From assembly GCA_021823365.1 (NCBI GenBank), contig JAKAOD010000208.1, forward strand, positions 1-6,052: DNA of 6,052 nucleotides, written 5' to 3'. The notes under the pieces are model-generated. The model ran no database searches. It had not been told where the DNA came from and worked only from the letters and a program-made list of their open reading frames with translations. The translations under genes were made by a program, and so were the position numbers. This document shows, one piece after another, positions 1 through 5,652 of this stretch (position 1 is its first letter; each line of letters opens with the position of its first letter). This DNA is from Actinomycetes bacterium. GTDB lineage: Bacteria; Actinomycetota; Acidimicrobiia; Acidimicrobiales; Bog-793.

Positions 1-504
1 CGATCTGTGTTCGTGCCGCGGGCTCGCTGCTCGTCCTGCGAGGTGACGCACGCCCTGCTCCCGGCGTTCTTGTTCTCGGGGCGACTGCACGACGCCGAGA
101 CGATCGGGTCCGTGATCGAGTCCGTCGCCTGCGGGCGGTGCGGGGTGCGTCCGGTCGCCCGGGCGCTCGGTGTGGTGCACGAGACCGCCCGTGGCTGGGT
201 GCGGCGGTTCCGTGCCGGCGCGAGGCGGATCGCCTTGTCCTTCTCGGCGCTGGCCGTCGAGCTCGGCGGCGACGCTCCGGTGGCCGTCGACGACGTCACT
301 GTGCTCGCACTGCTGGCGATCGTCGCTTCGTTCTCGGCGGCCTGCGACCTGCCGGGCTGGCTGGCGCTCGGGATGTGGCGGTTCTGCTCGGCGGTGTGCG
401 GCGCGAGCCTGCTGGCGACCAACACGGGCTCTCCCTATCTCGTCGTCGGCAGGAGGCGTTTCATGCCTCCTGTCCGGATCGACGACGAGATGGGAAGCGA
501 CTGA
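1..504 (+). CDS. DUF6431-type zinc-ribbon/helix-turn-helix protein, 5'-partial
   Basis: The frame is open from base 1 (Arg-Ser-Val-Phe-Val-Pro-Arg), so the gene starts upstream; the GTG at 7 is unlikely to be the true start. Visible parts are a CxxC knuckle (RCSSC, residues 9-13 counted from base 1) followed by THALLPAF, probably the second half of a zinc ribbon. A helix-turn-helix lies near residues 48-70 (VRPVARALGVVHETARGWV). The C-terminal part ends with the segment NTGSPYLVVGRRRFMPP, which I recognise as typical of DUF6431 proteins. The TGA at 502-504 overlaps the ATG of the transposase, implying coupled translation. The role is unproven; DNA-end binding or regulation of the neighbouring transposase is an inference from the HTH and the gene order. 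Confidence 0.75.
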   Translation, partial: RSVFVPRARCSSCEVTHALLPAFLFSGRLHDAETIGSVIESVACGRCGVRPVARALGVVHETARGWVRRFRAGARRIALSFSALAVELGGDAPVAVDDVTVLALLAIVASFSAACDLPGWLALGMWRFCSAVCGASLLATNTGSPYLVVGRRRFMPPVRIDDEMGSD

Positions 505-1379
505 TGGCACAAGACGACCAACAAGAGGCGATCGCTCTGTTCCGCTACGGGGTGATCGCAGAGGCACTGCCAGACCGACTCACACCTGGCGAACGTGGGG
601 TGATCGTCAGGCAGATCGCATCGCGGGACCACCAGCTGCCGTCGGGCGAGCTGCGGACGTACTCCCGCAACACGATCGACCGCTGGATCCGCTCATACAG
701 AAGAGGTGGCCTGGAGGCCCTGCGGCCAGACCCGAGATCGGACACCGGATCGGTGCGCTCGCACCCCGAGCTGTATGCCGAGGCGGCGGCCCTCCGCCTG
801 GAGCTGCCGTCGCGCTCGGCGGCCCAGATCGGGACGATCCTCTATCACCGCCACGGCGTGCGTGTCGCCGAGCGCACGATCCGCCAGCAGCTGCGTCGTG
901 CTGGCCTGCATCGTGAGGCGCTCGAGGCAGAGCCGAAGGTGTTCGGTCGCTTCGAGGCGGCACGGCCCAACGAGCGCTGGATCACAGACGTGCTCGTCGG
1001 TCCGTTCGTCCCGCACCCGAAGACCGATGCCTCGGTGCGGGCCAAGCTGTTCCTGATCGTCGACGACCACAGCCGCCTGCTCGTCGACGGCCGCTTCTAC
1101 GCCCACGAGAACGCCAGGTCCTGCCAGGAGCTGCTGCGCCGGGCGATCCAGCGGCGTGGGCTGCCCGAGGTCTTGTACTGCGACAACGGGGCCCCCTTCG
1201 CCAACTCCTGGTTGACACGCACCTGCGCGGTGCTCGGCGTGCGCCTGGTGCACTCACGTCCCTACTCGCCCCCCTTAACCGGCCAATACGGCGACAGCGG
1301 GGAAGGCGGCAGGCAGGGAAGTACTCGGAATCCACCACTTCATGCTCCAGAGTTGCTACGAACGGTGCATGGCAATTGA
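504..1379 (+). pseudogene. DDE transposase (TniA/IS481-like), N-terminal fragment with catalytic D-D
   Basis: The ATG at 504 overlaps the upstream stop codon and gives a typical transposase N-terminus. Residues about 50-75 form a helix-turn-helix (YSRNTIDRWIRSYRRGGLEALRP), with a second HTH-like segment near 105-135. The rve/DDE core follows, with the first Asp at D162 (RWITD) and the second at D227 (YCDNGAPF). Genuine homology stops at Y-S-P(-P), residues 254-257 (to about base 1274). The frame then runs 34 codons into the inserted Tn554-like element and stops at 1377-1379. The catalytic Glu and the Mu-type C-terminal domain are in the second fragment beginning near 4732. The 291-aa chimera lacks the third catalytic residue and should be inactive. 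Confidence 0.88.
1275..1287 (+). repeat. Left terminal inverted repeat of the Tn554-like element
   Basis: TTAACCGGCCAAT. It matches the reverse complement of 4719-4731 at 12 of 13 positions (A versus T at the fourth base). It sits exactly where homology of the flanking protein to DDE transposases ends. It is probably the TnpA/TnpB binding arm beside the crossover site; this is inferred from position and symmetry. Confidence 0.75.
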
Positions 1380-2469
1380 GAAGGCCGCGGGTTCGTTACG
1401 CGTCGATCGCTCCGAGTCCGGCTGGAGGCTGACGGGCGCCAGTGGCGAGCAGCTCACGCTCGTGAACGACTACCTCGCCTATCTGGCGGACCGGAACTAC
1501 TCGCCGCGCACCGTTCGCTCGTATGCCTTCGACCTTCTCTCGTTCTACCGGTGGTTGTCGGCAGACGGCACCGCCGTCGAGGACGTGAGCACGGACACAC
1601 TCATGCGATTCCTCGGCTCTTGTCGCGAGGCGAGGCTCACTGGTCAGCACGGCGGCAACGTCGTCTCGATCCGAAGCGGCAGGTCACAGGGATATGCCCC
1701 TACGACCGTGAACCGACGAATGGCAGCGATCTCGGGGATGTTCTCGTTCCGCCAGATGCGTGATCCTGCTGCGACGAACCCCGTCCCGCGTGGTCAAGCG
1801 GCCAGGCGAACGGCGAAGGGCGAACGATCGGGAATGCTCGGCCATCTCGCCCGTCCCCGGACGCGTTCGCAGCTGCGTGTGCGCGAACCTCGTCGCCTCC
1901 CGCGCAGCCTCGACCCGAATGAGACAAGGGCGCTCCTCGGGAGCTTCCGTACCGATCGCGACCGGGCCATCGCTGGGCTCATGCTCTTCTCCGGGCTGCG
2001 AAGTGCCGAGGTGCTCGGTCTCGCGGTCCCAGACGTCGACATCGCCCGAGGATGGATCCGTGTGATCGGCAAGGGGGACAAGGAGCGCCGTGTCCCGCTC
2101 GACCCGGACGTCGCGAGCCTCGTCCAGGCCTATCTGCTCGCCGAGCGCCCCGAGACGGCCTCACGGCGGCTCTTTGTCGTCGCGAAGGGCCCGCATCGCG
2201 GTCAGCCGCTCACCCCAGAAGGACTGCGTCGCGTCTTTCGCTACCACCGTGAGGTCGCCGGGGTACCCGCTGGCCACCCGCACGCTCTCCGCCACAGCTT
2301 CGGCACGGCCCTCGCCGAGGCGGGCGTCGACCTCTCGGTGATGCAGGCGCTCATGGGCCATGACCACGTGGACTCGGCGGCGGTCTACATCCACCTCTCG
2401 CCCGCACACGTCCGCCGTTCCTACGACGAAGCTCGTGCGCGCCAGCGCGCCCGCGAGGCCGGGCGGTGA
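1342..2469 (+). CDS. tnpA: Tn554-family transposase A, tyrosine recombinase
   Basis: This 375-aa tyrosine recombinase is predicted to cut and join the element's ends together with TnpB. An N-terminal SAM-like DNA-binding domain covers residues about 38-150 (NDYLAYLADRNYSPRTVRSY). The linker around 165-191, ending REPRRLPRSLDP, looks characteristic of Tn554 TnpA proteins. The catalytic domain has every expected residue: R220 (FSGLRSAEV), K244 (GKGDKERR), H314 and R317 (HALRH), H340 (MGH) and nucleophile Y349 (AAVYIHLS). Length is close to Tn554 TnpA. The start is ambiguous: ATG 1342 has only a weak GGAA upstream, while ATG 1369 (residue 10) also precedes all conserved sequence. The 3' end overlaps tnpB by 4 nt (GTGA). 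Being on the same strand as the interrupted operon, it could be transcribed by read-through. Confidence 0.93.
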   Translation: MLQSCYERCMAIEKAAGSLRVDRSESGWRLTGASGEQLTLVNDYLAYLADRNYSPRTVRSYAFDLLSFYRWLSADGTAVEDVSTDTLMRFLGSCREARLTGQHGGNVVSIRSGRSQGYAPTTVNRRMAAISGMFSFRQMRDPAATNPVPRGQAARRTAKGERSGMLGHLARPRTRSQLRVREPRRLPRSLDPNETRALLGSFRTDRDRAIAGLMLFSGLRSAEVLGLAVPDVDIARGWIRVIGKGDKERRVPLDPDVASLVQAYLLAERPETASRRLFVVAKGPHRGQPLTPEGLRRVFRYHREVAGVPAGHPHALRHSFGTALAEAGVDLSVMQALMGHDHVDSAAVYIHLSPAHVRRSYDEARARQRAREAGR

Positions 2470-4382
2470 ACTCGGCACCGCAGGCCGCCCTCACCGGCGA
2501 CGTTCGTCTCTATGAGGAGTTCCTCGCCTTCCTCTCTCGCCGCGGCGTCGGCAACGAGACCATGTGCAAAGGGGCTCGCAGCTTCATGGACCGCTTCCCG
2601 GACCCCCAGGACTGGGCGGCGCTCCCCCTCGCCGAACGCCTCGATGCCCGCAGCCAGACCCGACCCTTCCTCAACTTCTTGATGCTCAATGGGCATCTCC
2701 GCCCCGGCTACGACTACCTGCTCGAGCGCAAACTCGCCGGGATCTTGAACGAGGCGCGCCAAAGCCCGATCGCCAGGGAGCTCGAGGTGTTCTTCGACGC
2801 CGCCCGCGCCATCGGCTACGGCGAGCGGGCCGCCCTCGGGATGACCTCGCAGGTAGCTGCCCGACTCCGCATCGAGGCCGCCGTGCCGCTCGAAGCGATG
2901 ACGAACGACGAGCTCATCTGCTTCGAGGCAGCCGTGACCGCTCGCGAGGTACGGAACCATCGCAGCTACAAGCACTACCGCAGCGCTCTTTATGCCTCCC
3001 ACGCGGTCCTCTTCCACCTCGGCGCCCCCGTCCGCGAGCCGGAGAAGCGCACTGCGGTGCGATGGAGCTTCGAGCAGTACTTCACAGGCGTCGACGAGGC
3101 CATCGCCCGTCAGCTGTCCGCCTACTGTGAACGGATCGCCGCGACGCTCGCCCGCTCGACGGCGTCGGGCACGGCGAGCGAGCTCGCCCACTTCGGCCGC
3201 TTCCTCGCCGTCTCTGACCCTCAGCTTCACAGTCTTCGGGATCTTGATCGCCAGCGACACATCGAGCCCTACCTCTCCGCCCTCGCCCGGGCGTGCAATC
3301 CCCGCACCGGAGAGGCCGTCGCCATCTCGACGAGGCGCAGCCGCACCCAGGTGGTGGGCCGGATGCTCGAGACGATGGCCGAGTGGGGCTGGGAGGAGGC
3401 ACCCGCTCGGCGGCTCGTCTTCGCGAGCGATAGCCCACGGCTTCCTCGGCCGCTACCGCGCTATCTGCCCCCCGACGAGGACCGGCGTCTCGTCGCCGCC
3501 CTCGAGGCTTCCCCGAACCGGCTGCTGGCTGACGCCATGTTGCTACTACGGGCAAGCGGCGTGCGCATCGGCGAGCTGTGCGACCTCGAGCTCGACTGCA
3601 TCCACGAGGTCCCCGGCCAGGGTGCGTGGCTGAAGGTTCCCCTCGGAAAGCTCCTCACCGAACGCATGGTCCCCTTAGACGACGAAACGGTCGCCATCGT
3701 CGACCGAATCGTCGCCCACCGCTCGCCCGGCCGACCGCTTCGCCACCCTCGCAGCGGCAAGCCCGTCGAGTTCCTCCTCACCCAGCACGGACGGCGGGTC
3801 TTTTCTGGCACGCTTCGAGCCGAGCTCGCTCGGGCGGCCGAGGCTGCCGGCATCGGCCCGGTCGTACCGCACCAGCTGCGCCACACCTTCGCCACGGCTC
3901 TCGTGAACGCCGGCTGCTCGCTGCAGAGCCTGATGGCGATGCTCGGCCACGTCTCGGCGGAGATGAGCCTGCGCTATGGGCGGCTTTTCGACGAGACCGT
4001 GCGTGCCGAGTACGAGCGGGCGCTCACCCTCGCGAAGGGTCGCCTCGGAGACGTTCTGGCAGAGGCGACTCCGGTGAAGCTCGAGACCGACTGGCGCAGG
4101 GCACCGCTGCTCAAGTCCCGCCTCTCGGGCGGCTACTGCGTACGCACGCTCGCACAGGGCGCCTGTGCCTACACCAACATCTGTGAGCACTGCCCGAACT
4201 TCCGCTCGGACGCGACCTTCCTGCCCACCCTGCTCACCCAGCGTGCCGACACCGCCGACCTCCTGGCCGACGCCGAAGCGCGTGGTTGGGGGGAAGAAGC
4301 TGCCCGTCACCGTCGCCTCATCGATCGGCTCGACAAGCTCGTCGCCGAAAGCGGAGGCGAAGAGGGGGTCGAGTCCGCATGA
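2466..4382 (+). CDS. tnpB: Tn554-family transposase B, large tyrosine recombinase
   Basis: This 638-aa protein is predicted to be the second recombinase of the TnpA/TnpB pair. The GTG start overlaps the tnpA stop (GTGA), indicating translational coupling. The N-terminal half (residues about 1-330) is mostly helical and I see no named motif in it; residues about 210-310 resemble a SAM-like core-binding domain. The catalytic domain spans about 335-515 with R367 (ASGVRIGEL), K395 (LGKLLTER), H469 and R472 (HQLRH), H495 (MLGH) and nucleophile Y504 (LRYGRLF), all intact. A C-terminal extension carries four cysteines, C558, C567, C573 and C576 (C-x8-C-x5-C-x2-C), probably a zinc site. Length is close to Tn554 TnpB at 630 aa. 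The ATGA at 4379-4382 joins it to tnpC. Confidence 0.93.
   Translation: MNSAPQAALTGDVRLYEEFLAFLSRRGVGNETMCKGARSFMDRFPDPQDWAALPLAERLDARSQTRPFLNFLMLNGHLRPGYDYLLERKLAGILNEARQSPIARELEVFFDAARAIGYGERAALGMTSQVAARLRIEAAVPLEAMTNDELICFEAAVTAREVRNHRSYKHYRSALYASHAVLFHLGAPVREPEKRTAVRWSFEQYFTGVDEAIARQLSAYCERIAATLARSTASGTASELAHFGRFLAVSDPQLHSLRDLDRQRHIEPYLSALARACNPRTGEAVAISTRRSRTQVVGRMLETMAEWGWEEAPARRLVFASDSPRLPRPLPRYLPPDEDRRLVAALEASPNRLLADAMLLLRASGVRIGELCDLELDCIHEVPGQGAWLKVPLGKLLTERMVPLDDETVAIVDRIVAHRSPGRPLRHPRSGKPVEFLLTQHGRRVFSGTLRAELARAAEAAGIGPVVPHQLRHTFATALVNAGCSLQSLMAMLGHVSAEMSLRYGRLFDETVRAEYERALTLAKGRLGDVLAEATPVKLETDWRRAPLLKSRLSGGYCVRTLAQGACAYTNICEHCPNFRSDATFLPTLLTQRADTADLLADAEARGWGEEAARHRRLIDRLDKLVAESGGEEGVESA
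4362..4368 (+). promoter_or_regulatory. Ribosome binding site that fixes the tnpC start
   Basis: GAGGGGG lies 10 nt before ATG 4379, inside the end of tnpB. It supports this start over the longer upstream extension of the same frame (from 4286), whose residues are a low-complexity Arg-rich shadow of tnpB. Confidence 0.6.
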
Positions 4383-4678
4383 GCGACGTCGCTGCTGCGG
4401 TGGAGGCGGTCTGTGCTGAGCTCTCAGCCCACGGCGCCACGGTCACCTTCGCCGCGGTGGCCGAGCGAGTCGGCGTCTCGAAGGCAACCCTCTATCGCCG
4501 AGCCGAGCTACGAGCCGTCGTCGAGGAGCATCGCCTTCGCAGCCGCGAGCCCTACAGCCTCGCCGGCATCGTCGTTGAGCTCGACCACCTCCGCCAAGGA
4601 CTCGAGGCCGTCGCCGCGAAAGTCCGCCGTCACGAGGAGGAGATCCGCAAGCTCCGCCGGCGATCACCGGAGCGCTGA
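4379..4678 (+). CDS. tnpC: Tn554-family TnpC, DUF6262-like small HTH protein
   Basis: This 99-aa protein begins at the ATG overlapping the tnpB stop (ATGA). Residues about 22-50 form a TetR-like helix-turn-helix (FAAVAERVGVSKATLYR, then ELRAVVEEHR). Residues about 64-96 form a charged heptad-like helix (VVELDHLRQGLEAVAAKV, then RRHEEEIRKLRR), a probable coiled coil. This HTH-plus-coiled-coil layout matches DUF6262/TnpC proteins. Tn554 TnpC (125 aa) is an accessory protein that influences efficiency and orientation of transposition but is not strictly required. The copy is somewhat shorter than Tn554 TnpC but shows no sign of truncation. It is the last gene of the element, ending 53 bases before the right repeat. 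The third gene is not a recombinase, which separates this from RIT elements. Confidence 0.87.
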   Translation: MSDVAAAVEAVCAELSAHGATVTFAAVAERVGVSKATLYRRAELRAVVEEHRLRSREPYSLAGIVVELDHLRQGLEAVAAKVRRHEEEIRKLRRRSPER

Positions 4679-4718
4679 CACCCGATTCATCCCGGAGGCT
4701 GGATCTTCCTGAGCCAGG

Positions 4719-4731
4719 ATTGGCCGGATAA
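4719..4731 (-). repeat. Right terminal inverted repeat of the Tn554-like element
   Basis: ATTGGCCGGATAA on the + strand, reading TTATCCGGCCAAT inward from the right end. It pairs with 1275-1287 with one mismatch. The TAA at 4729-4731 is also the in-frame stop just before the resumed transposase frame, so homology to the host transposase restarts immediately after it. Confidence 0.75.
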
Positions 4732-5355
4732 CCAGAGGGCAGGGGCAAGCAGGAGCGGCTCAACCGCTACATCCGCGAAGCCTTCCTCGCCGAGGCGTGC
4801 CATCGCGGCATCCCGTGCCTGGAGGAGCTGAACGACCTCTTCTCTGCCTGGGCCGAGCAGGTCTGCAACCGCCGCACCCACGCCGAGACAGGAGAGCTGC
4901 CGATCGAGCGCTTCGAGCGATCCGGTCCGCATCGTGGTGCCCCGCCCGAGCGCATCCGCGAGGCCTTCCGGTGGTCGGTGACCCGCAAGGTGACCCGCAC
5001 CGCCAGCGTGCCGCTGCAGGCCAACACCTACGCCGTCGACCCGTCGCTGGTCGGGCGGAGAGTCGAGCTGCGCTACGACCCTGAGGACCTGACCCGCATC
5101 GACGTCTACTTCGAAGGAAAGCCGGCCGGACTGGCCGTGCCGTTCGTCATCCGCCGCCACGTGCACCCCGCCGTGCCGCAGGCCAAGCGTCCCGAGCCCG
5201 AGCCGTCAGGGGTCGACTACCTCGGGCTCGTCGCCTCGGCCCACGAGGAGGCAGCCGGCACCGGAACCAAGATCGACTTCTCCCAGCTGCAGATGTTCGA
5301 GCTCGAAGAGGCAGAGGAACTGACCGAGGAAGCGCTGTCGGGGGAGGCGCTGTGA
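4732..5355 (+). pseudogene. DDE transposase (TniA/IS481-like), C-terminal fragment with catalytic Glu
   Basis: The frame resumes as P-EGRGKQERLNRYIREAF. The Glu in KQER (codon 4753-4755) is the expected third catalytic residue of the D-D-E triad begun in the 504-1274 fragment. Joined with one proline at the junction, 35 residues separate D227 and this Glu, the classical DD35E spacing. A Mu-transposase-type C-terminal beta-barrel region follows (TASVPLQANTYAVDPSLVGR through VYFEGKPAGLAVPF, about 5000-5145), then an acidic tail ending at TGA 5353-5355. The restored protein would be about 462 aa. No good start codon exists near the fragment's beginning; the first plausible one is GTG 4978, past the catalytic Glu, so it is probably not expressed usefully. 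Confidence 0.88.
5340..5347 (+). promoter_or_regulatory. Ribosome binding site for the ATPase GTG start
   Basis: GGGGGAGG lies 4 nt before the GTG at 5352, within the last codons of the transposase. It supports this start, which overlaps the transposase stop as GTGA. Confidence 0.65.
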
Positions 5356-5594
5356 GCCGCGCCCCCTGGGTCGCCCACTTCGGCCTGACACGCACCCCGT
5401 TCGGCAAGTCGATCGCCGCCAAGGACCTGTTCTCCCGCCAGGCGCACGCCGAGGCGGTGGCGAGGATCAGCTTCTGCGTCGTCGAGTCGGCCCTCGGCGT
5501 GGTCACCGGCGACGTCGGCGCCGGAAAGACGGTGTCGGTGAGACCGGAGTTACGCAGTTGGGTTAGCCGCCGAGGGTCAGATATTGCCCGTTGA
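5352..5594 (+). pseudogene. AAA ATPase of the transposon (ExeA/TniB-like), truncated after Walker A
   Basis: The N-terminus (APWVAHFGLTRTPFGKSIAAK) is typical of ExeA-like AAA ATPases, which bind ATP and help select targets for a partner DDE transposase. The Walker A motif GDVGAGKT is at residues 53-60. Family likeness ends at about V-S-V-R (residues 61-64, base about 5540). The remaining 16 codons, starting with a rare AGA, are IS-derived and end at TGA 5592-5594. Walker B, the sensor motifs and the arginine finger are missing, so the product cannot be a working ATPase. The GTG start overlaps the transposase stop and has a good ribosome binding site. The rest of the gene probably lies beyond the far end of the IS, outside the window. 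Confidence 0.85.
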
Positions 5595-5632
5595 GCTGGG
5601 AGAATGCCGCGTTGGGGCGTGCGTCGCCGTGT

Positions 5633-5642
5633 ATCTATAGAT
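5633..5642. repeat. Perfect 10-bp AT-rich palindrome downstream of the IS transposase
   Basis: ATCTATAGAT is its own reverse complement and stands out in a G+C-rich region. It lies 11 bases past the transposase stop codon, in the element's non-coding 3' side. Its function is unknown and it could be chance. Confidence 0.4.
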
Positions 5643-5652
5643 CCTTGGTGGC

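Larger units (their letters stand above)
1272..4734 (+). mobile_element. Compact Tn554-family transposon (tnpA-tnpB-tnpC), no cargo
   Basis: Two tyrosine recombinases and a small HTH/coiled-coil protein, in the order and approximate sizes of Tn554 TnpA (361 aa), TnpB (630 aa) and TnpC (125 aa), interrupt a transposase gene whose reading frame resumes on the other side. The outermost element-specific bases are the inverted TTAACCGGCCAAT (1275-1287) and ATTGGCCGGATAA (4719-4731). The exact edges are uncertain by about 3 bases each side (CCC at 1272-1274, CCA at 4732-4734). No target duplication beyond a shared CC is visible, as expected for tyrosine recombination. Unlike Tn554, which carries spectinomycin and erythromycin resistance genes, there is no room for passengers: 67 bp lie before tnpA and about 53 bp after tnpC. 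Confidence 0.9.
1..5540 (+). mobile_element. Remnant of a three-gene DDE transposon (DUF6431 / TniA-like / ATPase), twice interrupted
   Basis: Three same-strand genes with overlapping stop and start codons form one module: a zinc/HTH protein, a DDE transposase with a Mu-type C-terminal domain, and an AAA ATPase. A DDE transposase paired with an AAA ATPase is the core of the Tn5053/Tn7-like and IS21-like families, and DUF6431 proteins often accompany such pairs in actinobacteria (family knowledge recalled, not searched). The left end lies outside the window. The right end has been displaced by an IS1634-like element. A 3.46-kb Tn554-like element sits inside the transposase gene. With both the transposase and the ATPase broken, the module should not move by itself. 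Confidence 0.75.

Noticed and set aside
138..503. Upstream extension of the DDE transposase frame to 138
   Set aside because: The extra residues are an Arg-rich shadow of the DUF6431 gene. The ATG at 504 overlaps the upstream stop and begins family-like sequence.
1212..1217. TTGACA as a -35 promoter element for tnpA
   Set aside because: It is inside conserved transposase codons, no -10 hexamer lies at about 17 bases, and it is over 100 bases upstream of tnpA.
2421..3260. A 279-codon open frame on the minus strand opposite tnpB
   Set aside because: It lies antisense to a gene with clear recombinase motifs, has biased low-complexity composition (Glu, Ala, Gly, Arg, Val rich) and shows no recognisable domain. 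Long antisense frames are expected in G+C-rich DNA.
4286..4378. Longer tnpC start upstream of 4379
   Set aside because: The added residues are Arg/Ser/Pro low-complexity sequence inside tnpB. ATG 4379 has a GAGGGGG ribosome site and the ATGA overlap typical of this operon.
1275..4731. RIT (recombinase-in-trio) element
   Set aside because: RIT elements have three tyrosine recombinases. Here the third gene is a 99-aa HTH/coiled-coil protein, and the sizes match the Tn554 trio.
1..5540. CRISPR-associated (RNA-guided) Tn7-like transposon
   Set aside because: A TniA-like transposase and an AAA ATPase are present, but there is no TniQ, Cas gene, repeat array or guide-like RNA in the window.
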